Origin: Gp6-AA40 sp036274155
GTDB lineage: Bacteria; Acidobacteriota; Vicinamibacteria; Vicinamibacterales; UBA2999
NCBI GenBank assembly: GCA_036274155.1
Contig: DASUGH010000196.1
Span: 56,113-120,112, forward strand
DNA: 64,000 nucleotides
Direction: 5' to 3'
Each line of letters begins with the position of its first letter. The first letter of the stretch is position 1. Below are positions 51,401 to 60,251 of this stretch, piece after piece. The notes beneath the pieces are model-generated. The model ran no database searches. It was not told the origin of the DNA and worked only from the letters and a program-made list of their open reading frames with translations. Both the position numbers and the translations under genes were made by a program.

Positions 51401-52016
51401 CCGGGGCCGCCCCTCGGCTGGAAACAACCCCACGGGCTGCCGCCCGGTCAACGCCCTTCAAACCAACATCCGGGCCAACGCCAGCTACACCATACCGGTG
51501 ATCGATGTGTTGACCAGCATGGTGTTCCAGTATCGGCCCGGGCTCCCGCGCAGCGCGAATCTGACCATCACCAACGACGACGTGATCTGGGAAGCTGCCT
51601 CGGCGAGCCGTGCGACCCAGCCGTGCGTGGTGAACGGCGCTCCAGACGTCGGGTGCTTCTACGGGAACACCGCCACCAATACGGCAACGGTCAACCTGCT
51701 CGACTCCGGCGATCTCTACGGCGAGGGTATTCGGCAGGTCGACCTGCGCTTCGGAAAGAACATCCGCTTTGCGCGCAAACGCCTCAACCTGGGTGTAGAC
51801 GTTTACAACCTTTTCAATTCCGACGGCGCGACCAGCTACAACAACACCTACACAGCCTGGAGAGACCCTGTGACGGGTACCTGGTACCAGGGGCTCGGCC
51901 CGGAAGGTGGCCGCGATAATCCGGCCACGGCGGCCGTGGAGGTTCAGAACTGGGGACAGGTCAACGGGGTGATCGCGCCGCGATTCCTGCGGTTCCAGAT
52001 TCAGTTCGACTTCTAA
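48417..52016 (+). CDS. TonB-dependent receptor with carboxypeptidase-regulatory-like domain
   Basis: A 1199-residue outer-membrane receptor: signal peptide (to VYAQ), carboxypeptidase-regulatory-like domain (IAGQARDASGAALPGVTVEV; NGRYQITALPVGTYEVSF), plug domain and a long barrel ending QIQFDF. It is of the Oar/acidobacterial type lacking an adjacent SusD. Start ATG at 48417 with GAGG upstream. No transport or enzyme gene is adjacent on the same strand; the substrate is unknown. The 252 bases before it hold no gene. Confidence 0.9.
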   Translation: MRPRLSVILLATVAVSFIAPSVYAQTGAIAGQARDASGAALPGVTVEVTSPALIEKIRSTTTDQNGRYQITALPVGTYEVSFALASFATFKRSNVVVTSDFTANVMADMKVGELKDTVSVVAEAPLVDVQRAQQQVVFQGAEIRDLPTTRNMADLMVLVPGLTAPRGIGGNVNCVGGTATGTIMCDPYLRGFNAHADVNDASAQAQGRVLVDGIAINGPRGALDPNGFDRYDGVTGGYIADVGGAQEVSFTLSGALGESETGGAAINIVPRTGGNRYAGNFFTSYTNDQFFDRNRETRLLGSPLTLPVVFDYDVNGSFGGPVVRDRFWFYLNARNQGKENNLNPGNPFWWNKNYGIWGKNYQPDRNRPIDGYRNEYKNASARLTFQVSQRHKLNVFWDEQSSCQDPCYGVLQSWTSPESWQSTQTWPNRLIQLTWTNPATNRLLLDGNLSATLQHYDTSRHREIEDPTWVPRISETGATAGIDEVSISLPIQSVNEISGSGTTLLSGSKNDALLAGGYAARIRNSDNLRSRASVSYITGSHNAKIGYEGAYFMEKTTPKVNDPRLTLMMQTPSTTCATNNSCGNTSLYFPEDPNNTLYRRPVPTSFTMNTGTATLDERVWFGALFIQDQWTLDRFTLSGALRYDHAQSRYGQTCVGGDGNEPFVPVQTGGAYNGQRFWCTEPSNGVNYNDITPRWNVAWDVFGNGKTSVKFNMGKYLTQAGLGGLYSDVNPAARTSYSLNRGWQDTNGNRVPDCRFFDFTAHTDLGDTCNAVTGNAANRYGRDPYALDAAGLNAALFQTTQCGRHDRASEQVQQYCLASGDNLVGGWGARRYEWQFGLGVQHELFPRLSVEVTYNRRRYGNLTQTDVLGRGCDRFGFGAVSEDECQENYLNYIAPNHDFYAVRAPVDTRLPNGGGYLLRGISTQKQIGALPDNGTAVAFDSDLGYTYAAVDTNFVLRARGGLRFSGGTSTGRSVQDNCFSNLDTPLVQGREGNNYRGRPSAGNNPTGCRPVNALQTNIRANASYTIPVIDVLTSMVFQYRPGLPRSANLTITNDDVIWEAASASRATQPCVVNGAPDVGCFYGNTATNTATVNLLDSGDLYGEGIRQVDLRFGKNIRFARKRLNLGVDVYNLFNSDGATSYNNTYTAWRDPVTGTWYQGLGPEGGRDNPATAAVEVQNWGQVNGVIAPRFLRFQIQFDF

Positions 52017-52039
52017 TCGACGCTCGCCCGCAGCGAACT

Positions 52040-52067
52040 CCCCGCGCATTCGCATGAATGCGCGGGG
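52040..52067. terminator. Perfect 12-bp hairpin between convergent genes
   Basis: CCCCGCGCATTC (52040-52051), loop GCAT, GAATGCGCGGGG (52056-52067). It lies 23 bases after the TonB-receptor stop and 17 before the end of the molybdopterin oxidoreductase gene, so it can stop both transcripts. No T-run. Confidence 0.75.
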
Positions 52068-52084
52068 CTCACGTACCCAGCCGG

Positions 52085-54103
52085 CTATGCGTCGGGCACT
52101 CGCTCGACCTGCACCCTCGCATCGTTGAAGCAGGCGCCTCCACCCAGGTCGGTCAGCGTGTCGGGGGTCAGGGCGTTGACCGTGTAGCCGTTTGTGGTGT
52201 GACGGCGCCACAATCCTTTCGGCAGTGCCACCGTCCCGCGCCGGATCCAGACGCCAACCTGCAGCTTGCAGCGAACATCGCCGAGAGCATTGAAGATCCG
52301 CACCGGGTCGCCGTCCTGCAGGTGCCGATCCGCGGCGTCGGCCGGGTTCATGAGCAGCCGAACCTCTGGCCGCGGCAGCTCGGCGAGGGTCGAGCTGATC
52401 CCGCGCTCGCTGGCAGGTGAGATCAAGCAGAGCGGGAATTCCGCCGTCCCGGGGTCCGGCTGGTAGCCGTAGAGCCCCGCCGGCGCTTCGGCGTCGAGCT
52501 GCGCCGGAAACAGATCGATCCTGCGATCGGCAGTCAGCGGGAACACATCGACGAACTGAATCGGCCGGCCTCCGAACGGAGGGGTCGCGGCGCCGTACTC
52601 GCGCAGCTCGTCGCCGATGGCCGGCGGCAGACGGGAGAGGACGTCCAGCATCTCCTCGAGCTCGCCCGTGGGATCCGACTCCTCGCGCAGATCGAGGCGG
52701 CCGAGCAGTTCGCCGAACACGTCGGCATTCGACCGCGCCTCGCCGACCGCCTCGATCACCGGTTTGGCGAGCCGCAGACTGATTGGCCCGTAGGCACGCG
52801 CCAGGTCGTATCCCTCGAGGAACGTCGTCGACGGCAGGAGCACGTCGGCAAACCACGCGGTGTCGGTCATCACCTGATCGAAGACGACGGTGAACAGGTC
52901 GTCGCGCTCGAGACCGTCGAGGATCCGCCTCTGATCCGGCGAGGTGGCGACCGGGTTCGAGTTGTAGACGAAGAGCGCCTTGACGGGCGGATCGGTGTAC
53001 TCGGTCAGCGCCCGGCCCAAATGGTTCATGTTGATCGTCCGCGTCGCTGCGTCCTGCGGCGGCACCCACGATCGGACGATGCCCCACGAGTTGGTGTTGC
53101 TCATCGTGTAGCCGCCGCCACGCACGCCGAACTTTCCGGCAACCGCAGGCAGCGCCATGATGGCGAGGCTGGCGTTGCCGCCGTTGCGGTTGCGTTCCTG
53201 CCCCCAGCCGACGCGGACAACCGCCGGCGATCGCTCCGCGTACAGATCGGCGGCGCGGCGCAGCAGCTCGATCGGCACGTCGGCCTCGGCCGCGGCGCGG
53301 TCGAACGTCCACTCGGAAGCGCTGGCACGCAGGCGATCGACGCCGTGCGCGTGCTTCGCGAGGAACTCATCGTCGGCAAGACCTTCCTCGAACAGGTGCC
53401 GGTGAATGGACAACGCCACCGGCAGATCGGTGCCCGGGCGGATCGCCAGGTGCACGTCGGCGAGCTTGGCGAGCGGCGTCGTCCTCGGATCGACGACGAT
53501 GAGGACGGCGCCGCGGCGCTGCGCCTCGCGGATGTAGGGCACGAGGTGGATGCCGGACGCGGAAGGGTTGGCGCCCCAGAGGACGACGAGGCTCGCGTCC
53601 GCGTAGTCTTCGTACGCGGTCGACGGCATCTTGCCGTACATCGCCTGGTTGGCCGCTCCCGTTGGCGCCGCGCACACGGTGCGCGCCAGGCCGGATGCCC
53701 CGAGCCGCCGGAAGAGCAGGGCGTCGCTCGTATCCTGGGTGAGCAGACCGTTGGAGCCGCCGTACGAATAGGGGAGGATCGACTCGCCGCCCCACCGCGT
53801 CCTCGCCTCGTTCAACCGTTCCGCCACCAGCGCCAGGGCGTCTTCCCACGAGGCGCGCGTGAACGCGCCGCTGCCTTTCGGTCCCTTGCGAATCGCAGGA
53901 TGCAGGAGCCGATCGGCGCCGTAGACGCGCTCGGGAAACCGGCGCACCTTGGCGCAGATGTAGCCGCCGGTCACCGGGTTCTGCCGCGAGCCGTCGATCG
54001 CGGTGATACGGCCGTCCTGCACGGACACGTCCAGGCTGCACGAGTCGGGACAGTCGAGCGGGCAGACGGTGGAGACGATGTGGTCGGCGGAGGAGAACAG
54101 CAA
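52085..54103 (-). CDS. Molybdopterin-dependent oxidoreductase (DMSO-reductase family)
   Basis: A 672-residue enzyme: N-terminal [4Fe-4S] ligands C14, C18, C22 and C50 (TVCPLDCPDSC; GGYICAKV), molybdopterin domain (GASGLARTVCAAPTGAANQAMYG; LVVLWGANPSASGIH), and C-terminal molydopterin-dinucleotide-binding domain (VRLLMNPADAADRHLQDGDPVRI). There is no Tat signal, so it is cytoplasmic. The upstream DNA is a repeat tract that keeps the frame open to 54229, but the protein probably starts at the TTG at 54103. Substrate unknown; BisC- or formate-dehydrogenase-like enzymes are closest in layout. It is divergent from ndh. Confidence 0.88.
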   Translation of the reverse strand: MLFSSADHIVSTVCPLDCPDSCSLDVSVQDGRITAIDGSRQNPVTGGYICAKVRRFPERVYGADRLLHPAIRKGPKGSGAFTRASWEDALALVAERLNEARTRWGGESILPYSYGGSNGLLTQDTSDALLFRRLGASGLARTVCAAPTGAANQAMYGKMPSTAYEDYADASLVVLWGANPSASGIHLVPYIREAQRRGAVLIVVDPRTTPLAKLADVHLAIRPGTDLPVALSIHRHLFEEGLADDEFLAKHAHGVDRLRASASEWTFDRAAAEADVPIELLRRAADLYAERSPAVVRVGWGQERNRNGGNASLAIMALPAVAGKFGVRGGGYTMSNTNSWGIVRSWVPPQDAATRTINMNHLGRALTEYTDPPVKALFVYNSNPVATSPDQRRILDGLERDDLFTVVFDQVMTDTAWFADVLLPSTTFLEGYDLARAYGPISLRLAKPVIEAVGEARSNADVFGELLGRLDLREESDPTGELEEMLDVLSRLPPAIGDELREYGAATPPFGGRPIQFVDVFPLTADRRIDLFPAQLDAEAPAGLYGYQPDPGTAEFPLCLISPASERGISSTLAELPRPEVRLLMNPADAADRHLQDGDPVRIFNALGDVRCKLQVGVWIRRGTVALPKGLWRRHTTNGYTVNALTPDTLTDLGGGACFNDARVQVERVPDA

Positions 54104-54120
54104 GATGAAATGAAGTTTAC

Positions 54121-54384
54121 ATTGACGAATTGACGAATTGACGGATTTCAAATGACGGAAAGACGGAAAAACGGAAAGACGGAAAAACGGAAAGACGGAT
54201 TGACGAATTGACGGAATGACGGATTTCAATCGACGGATGGGCGGATTGACGGATTGACGAATTGACGAATTTACGGCGCTCTGCCGTAAGCGACGACTCG
54301 ATTGCCGACCAGCCCGACTGCACGCCGCGGGCGCGGGGTACCATGGGTTCGTGCGTCAATCCGTCAATCCGTAAATTCGTCATT
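54121..54384. repeat. TTGACGGA/TTGACGAA octamer repeats in a divergent promoter region
   Basis: Most of the region between the oxidoreductase and ndh genes is phased TTGACGGA or TTGACGAA units with an ACGGAAAG/ACGGAAAA variant block in the middle (about 54155-54200). TGACGAATTTACGG (54263-54276) is perfectly complementary to CCGTAAATTCGTCA (54369-54382). The about 75-base unique core between the arms must carry the ndh promoter. Same family as the 6018-6128 element. Confidence 0.8.
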
Positions 54385-54395
54385 TCACTGTTCTC

Positions 54396-55670
54396 TTGAA
54401 TTTCGTTCGCGTCGTCATCGTCGGTGGCGGGTTCGGCGGGTTGTCGGCGGCCAAGGTGCTGCGTAACCGCGAGGGCGTGCACGTGACGCTGCTCGATCGG
54501 CGGAACCACCACGTCTTCCAGCCGCTGCTCTACCAGGTGGCGACGGCGACGCTCTCCGCCGGCGACATCGCCGCGCCGATCCGCTGGGTCTTGCGCAAGG
54601 CACGCAACCTGCGGGTGCTGCTCGGTGAAGCGTCGCGCCTCGACGTGGCCCAGCGGCGCGTGGAGCTGACCGACGGCGCAGCAATCGAGTACGACTACTT
54701 GATCGTCGCCACCGGCGCGAGCCATGCCTACTTCGGCCATCCCGAGTGGGAGCGATTCGCGCCGGGGTTGAAGACCCTCGAGGACGCGTTCGAGATCCGG
54801 CGCCGGATTCTGCTCGCGTTCGAGCGTGCCGAGCGTGAGACCGACACCGCGCGGAAGCAGGAGCTGCTGACGTTCGTGCTCGTCGGCGGCGGTCCGACCG
54901 GCGTCGAGCTGGCCGGCACACTCGCCGAGATCGCGAGGCAGACGCTGCGCGACGAATTCCGATCGATCGACACGGCGACGGCGCGGATCGTGCTGATCGA
55001 AGCGGGTCCCAGCATTCTGCCGACGTTTCCCGAGAAGCTGCGCGACGCCGCGCGCCGCTCGCTGCGTCGGCTCGGCGTCGACGTGCGGGAAGGCGCCCGC
55101 GTGACCGGCATCGACGGGCACGGCGTGACCATCGATGGCGTCGAGCGGCTCACGGCCGGAACCGTCTTGTGGGCGGCGGGCGTGGCCGCCTCGCCCCTCC
55201 TTTCCACGCTTGGAGTTCCGCTCGACGGCGCGGGACGCGTCAAGGTGGAACCCGATCTCTCCATTCCCGGCCACCCCGAGGTATTCGTCGTTGGTGATGC
55301 GGCGGCGTTCCACCAGGGCGGTCGTCTGCTGCCGGGCGTGGCGCAGACCGCGATGCAGGGAGCCGCGCACGCCGCCCGCACGATCCTCGCGCGCATGCGC
55401 GGAAAGCCATCGACCCCGTTCGTTTACCGCGACTACGGAAGCATGGCGATCGTCGGTCGCGGGTCGGCAGTCACCGATCTCAACTGGGCGCGCTACTCAG
55501 GCGTCATCGCGTGGCTGTCGTGGCTCTTCCTGCACATCTTCATGCTCATCGGCTTCCGCAACCGCGTGATCGTGCTGCTCGAATGGGCCGTGGCGTACGT
55601 GACGTTCCAGCGCAACGTGCGGCTCATTACGGAGCCGGCGCATACCGTCAACGAGCCCATTCACCGCTGA
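54396..55670 (+). CDS. ndh: Type II NADH dehydrogenase
   Basis: A 424-residue flavoprotein: FAD-binding VVIVGGGFGGLSAAKVL at the N-terminus, quinone-site HHVFQPLLYQVAT, NAD-binding FVLVGGGPTGVELAGTLAE near residue 165, and VFVVGDAAAFHQGGRLLPGVAQTA. The C-terminal WLSWLFLHIFMLIGFRNRVIVLLEW provides the membrane anchor. It passes electrons from NADH to quinone without proton pumping. Translation starts at a TTG at 54396 inside the end of the repeat tract; the upstream repeats may influence its expression. Confidence 0.92.
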   Translation: MNFVRVVIVGGGFGGLSAAKVLRNREGVHVTLLDRRNHHVFQPLLYQVATATLSAGDIAAPIRWVLRKARNLRVLLGEASRLDVAQRRVELTDGAAIEYDYLIVATGASHAYFGHPEWERFAPGLKTLEDAFEIRRRILLAFERAERETDTARKQELLTFVLVGGGPTGVELAGTLAEIARQTLRDEFRSIDTATARIVLIEAGPSILPTFPEKLRDAARRSLRRLGVDVREGARVTGIDGHGVTIDGVERLTAGTVLWAAGVAASPLLSTLGVPLDGAGRVKVEPDLSIPGHPEVFVVGDAAAFHQGGRLLPGVAQTAMQGAAHAARTILARMRGKPSTPFVYRDYGSMAIVGRGSAVTDLNWARYSGVIAWLSWLFLHIFMLIGFRNRVIVLLEWAVAYVTFQRNVRLITEPAHTVNEPIHR

Positions 55671-55723
55671 GATCGCCAGGCGATGCACCCGAGGTGCTCG
55701 AGCCTCTCGTCACGGCGACCTCT

Positions 55724-58369
55724 CTACTCGGCGCGCAGCACCGTCATCGGGTCCACCCGCGTGGCGCGCCAGACGGGAAGCAGCGCCGCTAACCCGGCAG
55801 CTGTCGCCAGCACGGCCCAGGACGTCGCCAGGGATACCCAGTCCAGCGGTTCGACGCCATAGATCAGTGTGCGCATGCTTCGACCGACGATCATGGCCAA
55901 TGCGAGCCCGCCGACGAAGCCGCAGCTCACCCAGAGCGCACTCTCTCTGCCGACCAGGGAGACGAGGTCGCGTCGCTGCGCTCCCATGGCCGTACGGACG
56001 CCGAGCTCGCGCATGCGCGAAGTGACGACGAACGAGAGGAGCCCGTAGACGCCGAGCGCCGCCATGAAGAGCGCCAGCCCGGCGAATGCGGTGAGGAGCC
56101 ACGTTTGCACCTTGCGGTCGGAAACCTGTCCTTCGACGACGGTCTCGAGCGGCTGGACACTCGAGATCGCCTGGCTCGGATTGATCGACCAGATCTCGCG
56201 CTGCACGGCTGCCGCGAGCGCCGTCGGATCCGATGTCGTGCGAACCGCGAGCGCGCGCGGGCTGAATACGCCAATCTGCTCCAGCTGCGCCGCAGGCAGG
56301 TAGACCGTGCCTCGCGTGTTGGGGACGTCGAGCCCTTCGCCCTTGATGTCGCCGACGATGCCAACAACGGTCATTGACGATGGGCCAAAGCCGAACGTGA
56401 TCCGCTGGCCGACGGGGTCGCCATCGAATAACGCAGCCACGCGTTCGCTGACCAGGGCAACGGCGGGCATGCCGGTGTCCCGGTCGGAGAACCCGCGCCC
56501 GCCGACAACCGGCACGCCGAGCGTTCTCAAGTAGTCGGGCGTCACGTACCTGAAGATGGCCATGTTGGAACCGTCGGCCGGGTCGGGACGGCCCTCGACG
56601 ATGACCGGTCCGGCCGGCCAGAACAGGGTATACGGCAGGAACGTCGTGAATCCCGCCGACACGACGCCGGGAAGGCGGCCCACGCGGTCGAGCACCTCGC
56701 GGTAGAACGCATTCTGACGCTCCGGGTTGGGATAGTCGGCTGCGCTCAAGGCCACGCTCATCGTCAGGACGTTGTCCACGTGAAATCCCGGGTCCACAGC
56801 CTGCAGATTGAGGATGGTCCGGATCATCAGCGCTGTCGAGAAGAGCACGACAACGGCCAGCGCGATCTCGGCGGCGACGAGGGCGGCCTGGGCGCGACGC
56901 CGGCCGGTCGACGCGCTGGCCGTTCGAGCAGTCAGGGGCGCTCGCCGATCCGTCCTCAGCGCGTGTCGCAATGGCACGAGACCGAACACGATTCCGGTGA
57001 AGAGGACCGCGACGAGAGCCACGGTCAGCAGCCGCAGGTCCAGCGTCGGCGCGACGGCGCCGCGCAGAGAGTCCGGCACCAGCGTCTCCAGCAGGTCGAA
57101 TGTCTGCGCCGCCAGCAGCAATCCGACGGCCGCACCACCAACGGACAGCAACACGCCTTCGACGATCAGCTGGCGCAGCAACTGGATTCGACTGCCGCCC
57201 AGAGCGGTGCGAACGGCAAACTCACGATCGCGTTCCGCGCCGCGGGTCACGAGCAGGCCCGCCACGTTCGCGCAGGCGATCAGCAGGACCAGGGCGGCGG
57301 CCGCCAGCAGCAGGAGGAACGAGGTCCGGGCGTTGCGAACGAGATCCTGCTGAAGCGGAACGGCAAAGGCCTTTGCGCCGACGAGCTCGGGATAGGTCTG
57401 GGCCAAGGCTCTGCTCACGGCGTCGAGCTCCGTGTTCGCGCGTTCCAGCGACACGTCCGGCTTCAATCGGCCAACGACCGACAGATAGACGCCGGCGCGC
57501 GACTGAGTGCCCGAACCCGCCCGAAAATCGACGGGCGTCCACAGCTGGACGTCCTGGCGGGGAAACTGGAAGTCACGCGGCATGACGCCGACCACCAGGT
57601 GAGGCTGGCCATCCAACCGAATGGTCTGCCCGACGATACCGCGATCGGCCCCGAAGCGACGCTGCCACAGCCCGTAGCTCAGGATCGCAACGGCGCTCTG
57701 TCCCGGGGCGCCGTCGGGCGCCGCGAACCCTGGTCCGAGCAGCGGTGCGACACCCACTGTCGGGAACAGATTGGGCGTCACCTGGACGGCGAACAATCGT
57801 TCCGGCGTGCCCGCCCCTGTCAGGGTGACGAATCCGCCGGCGTAGGCGGCCAGACTTTCGAAGGCCTGCACCTGCTGCTGCCAGTCGAGATAGTTCAACG
57901 GCGAGGCTTCGCTTCGTATCGAGTTGTACCGAGGGCGCACCTCCCACACCATCGTCAATCGGTCGGGTTCGTGAAACGGCAGCGGCTTCAGGAGCACGCT
58001 GTCGATGAGGCTGTACACCGCCGTCGTCGCGCCCATGCCGACGCCGAACGTCAGCACGGCGATCGTCGCGAAGCCCGGCCGCCGGATCAGCATGCGCACG
58101 GCGACGCGCACGTCCTGACGAAGCGCATCGAGCCACGCGCCGACCCGCACATCGCGGACGTGTTCCTTCACCTGGTCGACCCGACCAATTTCCAGTTGGG
58201 CCGCACGGCGAGCCTCGTCGCGAGACATGCCGTGCGCAACCTTTTCCTCGATCAGCAGATCGACGTACCCGTCGATCTCGTCGGCGAGCTCGCGCTCGAC
58301 GCGGTCCCGGCGGAGGAGATTGCGCAGCATGTGCCGGAGACCGGCACTCAGGCCTTCGAACAACCGCAT
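55724..58369 (-). CDS. ADOP-family ABC permease (MacB/FtsX type)
   Basis: An 881-residue acidobacterial-type permease: an N-terminal cytoplasmic helix region (LADEIDGYVDLLIEEKVAHGMS, shared with PadR-linked ADOP proteins), a membrane helix near 98-118, a MacB-like periplasmic domain, FtsX helices at about 370-470, then a second MacB/FtsX half with its own helices near the C-terminus (ending WRATRVDPMTVLRAE). Two FtsX-like modules in one chain are typical of this group. No ATPase gene is adjacent. The start overlaps the PadR stop (TGATG), so the regulator controls the transporter. Confidence 0.92.
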   Translation of the reverse strand: MRLFEGLSAGLRHMLRNLLRRDRVERELADEIDGYVDLLIEEKVAHGMSRDEARRAAQLEIGRVDQVKEHVRDVRVGAWLDALRQDVRVAVRMLIRRPGFATIAVLTFGVGMGATTAVYSLIDSVLLKPLPFHEPDRLTMVWEVRPRYNSIRSEASPLNYLDWQQQVQAFESLAAYAGGFVTLTGAGTPERLFAVQVTPNLFPTVGVAPLLGPGFAAPDGAPGQSAVAILSYGLWQRRFGADRGIVGQTIRLDGQPHLVVGVMPRDFQFPRQDVQLWTPVDFRAGSGTQSRAGVYLSVVGRLKPDVSLERANTELDAVSRALAQTYPELVGAKAFAVPLQQDLVRNARTSFLLLLAAAALVLLIACANVAGLLVTRGAERDREFAVRTALGGSRIQLLRQLIVEGVLLSVGGAAVGLLLAAQTFDLLETLVPDSLRGAVAPTLDLRLLTVALVAVLFTGIVFGLVPLRHALRTDRRAPLTARTASASTGRRRAQAALVAAEIALAVVVLFSTALMIRTILNLQAVDPGFHVDNVLTMSVALSAADYPNPERQNAFYREVLDRVGRLPGVVSAGFTTFLPYTLFWPAGPVIVEGRPDPADGSNMAIFRYVTPDYLRTLGVPVVGGRGFSDRDTGMPAVALVSERVAALFDGDPVGQRITFGFGPSSMTVVGIVGDIKGEGLDVPNTRGTVYLPAAQLEQIGVFSPRALAVRTTSDPTALAAAVQREIWSINPSQAISSVQPLETVVEGQVSDRKVQTWLLTAFAGLALFMAALGVYGLLSFVVTSRMRELGVRTAMGAQRRDLVSLVGRESALWVSCGFVGGLALAMIVGRSMRTLIYGVEPLDWVSLATSWAVLATAAGLAALLPVWRATRVDPMTVLRAE

Positions 58370-58704
58370 CACGCGCCCTCCGAAGGCCGCAAGGCGCGAG
58401 CGATGGCGACGGAGATCCGCCCCCAGTTCGCAGTCTCGGCTTTGAGCTGCCGCCGACCCGCGGCGGTCAACTGGTAGTACTTGGCCTTGCGGTTGCTCGC
58501 CGACGCCCCCCACTCGGAGGTCAGCCAGCCCTTCTGCTCCAGCCGGTGCAAGGCCGGAAACAACGACCCCGGGTTTACCTGAAACGCACCCTGCGTGAGC
58601 TGTTCCACGCGGCGGGCGACGCCGAGCCCGTGGTTGGGCTCGAGCGTCAACGCCTGGAGGATCAGCAGATCCAGGGTGCCGCGCAGCAGGTCGGTTCTCG
58701 CCAC
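58369..58704 (-). CDS. PadR-family transcriptional regulator
   Basis: A 111-residue winged-helix protein: LLRGTLDLLILQALTLEPNHGLGVARRVEQLT, VNPGSLFPALHRLEQKGWL and YYQLTAAGRRQL are the diagnostic PadR blocks. The GTG start at 58704 is preceded by a strong AAGGAGGT, which rules out the longer frame from 58770. PadR proteins are usually repressors released by small molecules; this one is translationally coupled to the ADOP permease and probably represses its own operon. Confidence 0.93.
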   Translation of the reverse strand: MARTDLLRGTLDLLILQALTLEPNHGLGVARRVEQLTQGAFQVNPGSLFPALHRLEQKGWLTSEWGASASNRKAKYYQLTAAGRRQLKAETANWGRISVAIARALRPSEGA

Positions 58705-58725
58705 ACAACCTCCTTGCGTCAGACG

Positions 58726-58761
58726 TATCGAGATTCGATAGGAATACGCCACAGACCTATC
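58726..58761. promoter_or_regulatory. Candidate PadR operator
   Basis: TATCGA-GAT-TCGATA (58726-58740) is a perfect inverted repeat, and GATAGG (58737-58742) pairs with CCTATC (58756-58761). Both lie just upstream of the PadR start, where autoregulation is expected. Confidence 0.45.
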
Positions 58762-58911
58762 GGAAGTCAATAGGAGACGGCTGCCGCCGAAGTCACCCGC
58801 GCGGGCGGGCCGTTCCCGTGCGGTGCGGGCTCACTGCGTACGGGAGCGCCGCGTAGTGTTCACCGCTGAGGTCGGCCGCGTCGGTCTCGCTCTTGCTAGA
58901 GTCTGGTGTGA

Positions 58912-58950
58912 CTGCGGAACTCCTCTGTGCTGGTGGGAGTCCGCAGTTTT
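58912..58950 (+). terminator. Rho-independent-like terminator upstream of topoisomerase IB
   Basis: CTGCGG-A-ACTCC pairs with GGAGT-CCGCAG (58936-58946) with one bulged base and a 12-base loop, followed directly by TTTT (58947-58950). It lies 44 bases before the topoisomerase start, so it may act as an attenuator or stop readthrough. Confidence 0.55.
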
Positions 58951-58993
58951 CGTAGAGGCGCGTGTGCACAGCGGAACTATGCCTAGGAGAGCG

Positions 58994-60082
58994 ATGGCGA
59001 AACGGGGACGATCTCGAGCGACAGGCGTCCGGACCGATCCCGCAGTGTCGGCATCGTCGGCCGGTCTTCGTCACGTTTCGGACGAACGTCCGGGCATCCG
59101 GCGCGTGATGGGGCGGCTCGGATTCAGATATCTGGCGCCGGACGGCCGGACCGTGCGGAGACCCGCGGAACTCGAACGAATCGCCGCGCTCGTCGTGCCC
59201 CCGGCCTGGACCGACGTCTGGATCTGTCCCGACCCGCGCGGTCACCTGCAGGCGACGGGCCGGGATGCCAGAGGGCGGAAACAGTACCGGTATCATCGCG
59301 CCTGGCGGGCCTGCCGCGACGAGACGAAGTTCGATCGGCTCACGACGTTCGCGGAAGCGCTGCCCGGATTGCGCCGCCGCATCACCACACACCTGTCGCG
59401 CTCGGGTCTGCCGCGCGAGAAGGTGCTCGCCACCGTCGTACGTCTCCTCGAACGCAGCCTGATTCGCGTCGGCAACGACGAGTACGCCCGGCAGAATCAT
59501 TCGTTCGGCCTGACCACGCTGCGCGACTCGCACGTTCGGGTACGTGGAGCGACGCTCCGGTTCTCGTTCAGGGGCAAGAGCGGCGTGCGGCATGCCGTGC
59601 ATGTCACCGATCGTGTCCTGGCGCGCATCGTCAAGCAGTGCCGCGACCTGCCAGGGCAGGAGCTGTTCCAGTACCTGGACGAGAACGGACGGCGGCGTAA
59701 CGTGACGTCGTCTCACGTCAACGCCTACCTGAAGGACCTGACCGGCGAGGAGTTCACCGCCAAGGACTTCCGCACGTGGGCTGGAACGGTGCTCGCGGTG
59801 ACCGCGCTTCGCGAGTGCGGCAAGGCGCAGTCGCAGCGGACGGCAAAGAAGCACGTGCTGCAGGCGGTCGAAGCGGTTGCCGGCGTCCTAGGGAATACCA
59901 AGGCTGTCTGCCGCAACTCCTACATCCATCCTGCCGTGCTCGAGGCATATGCGAGCGGGGCGCTATCGATCGACTCGAGACCGCGAGTGTCGGCCGCGAC
60001 CTCGTCGCTTCGCCCCGATGAGGAGACGACGCTCGCGTTGCTGCGGCGGCTCGCAAGAAGCGCCGAGCGGCGCGCGGCTTGA
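58994..60082 (+). CDS. Type IB DNA topoisomerase (poxvirus-like)
   Basis: A 362-residue enzyme. The N-terminal part (GFRYLAPDGRTV, VPPAWTDVWICPDPRGHLQATGRDARGRKQYRYH) and the catalytic part (RVGNDEYARQNHSFGLTTLR, FRGKSG, DFRTWAGT) match bacterial TopIB. The nucleophile is Y310 in NSYIHPAVLEAY. It relaxes supercoils by transient 3'-phosphotyrosine linkage. I chose the ATG at 58994, which has TAGGAGA upstream; another ATG lies at 58979. It is monocistronic. Confidence 0.93.
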   Translation: MAKRGRSRATGVRTDPAVSASSAGLRHVSDERPGIRRVMGRLGFRYLAPDGRTVRRPAELERIAALVVPPAWTDVWICPDPRGHLQATGRDARGRKQYRYHRAWRACRDETKFDRLTTFAEALPGLRRRITTHLSRSGLPREKVLATVVRLLERSLIRVGNDEYARQNHSFGLTTLRDSHVRVRGATLRFSFRGKSGVRHAVHVTDRVLARIVKQCRDLPGQELFQYLDENGRRRNVTSSHVNAYLKDLTGEEFTAKDFRTWAGTVLAVTALRECGKAQSQRTAKKHVLQAVEAVAGVLGNTKAVCRNSYIHPAVLEAYASGALSIDSRPRVSAATSSLRPDEETTLALLRRLARSAERRAA

Positions 60083-60251
60083 ACACGACTGCAGGAGGCA
60101 CTCACCGGGGAATCCCTTCCATTGACCGGAAATTTGACCCTTTAGTGGTCACCTCGGCCACAATGAACACCCATCGCCCTGGCACCGTATCCACCAGATG
60201 CAGGTGCGCCGCACACGGATGACGTCACGGACCTTCTCATCAGCGTCGTAG

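Noticed and set aside
54117..55370. Long minus-strand frame (417 codons) opposite ndh
   Set aside because: It is antisense to a clear NADH dehydrogenase; its end consists of the TTGACGGA repeat translated in another frame (SVNSSIRQ-type peptides), a known kind of artefact.
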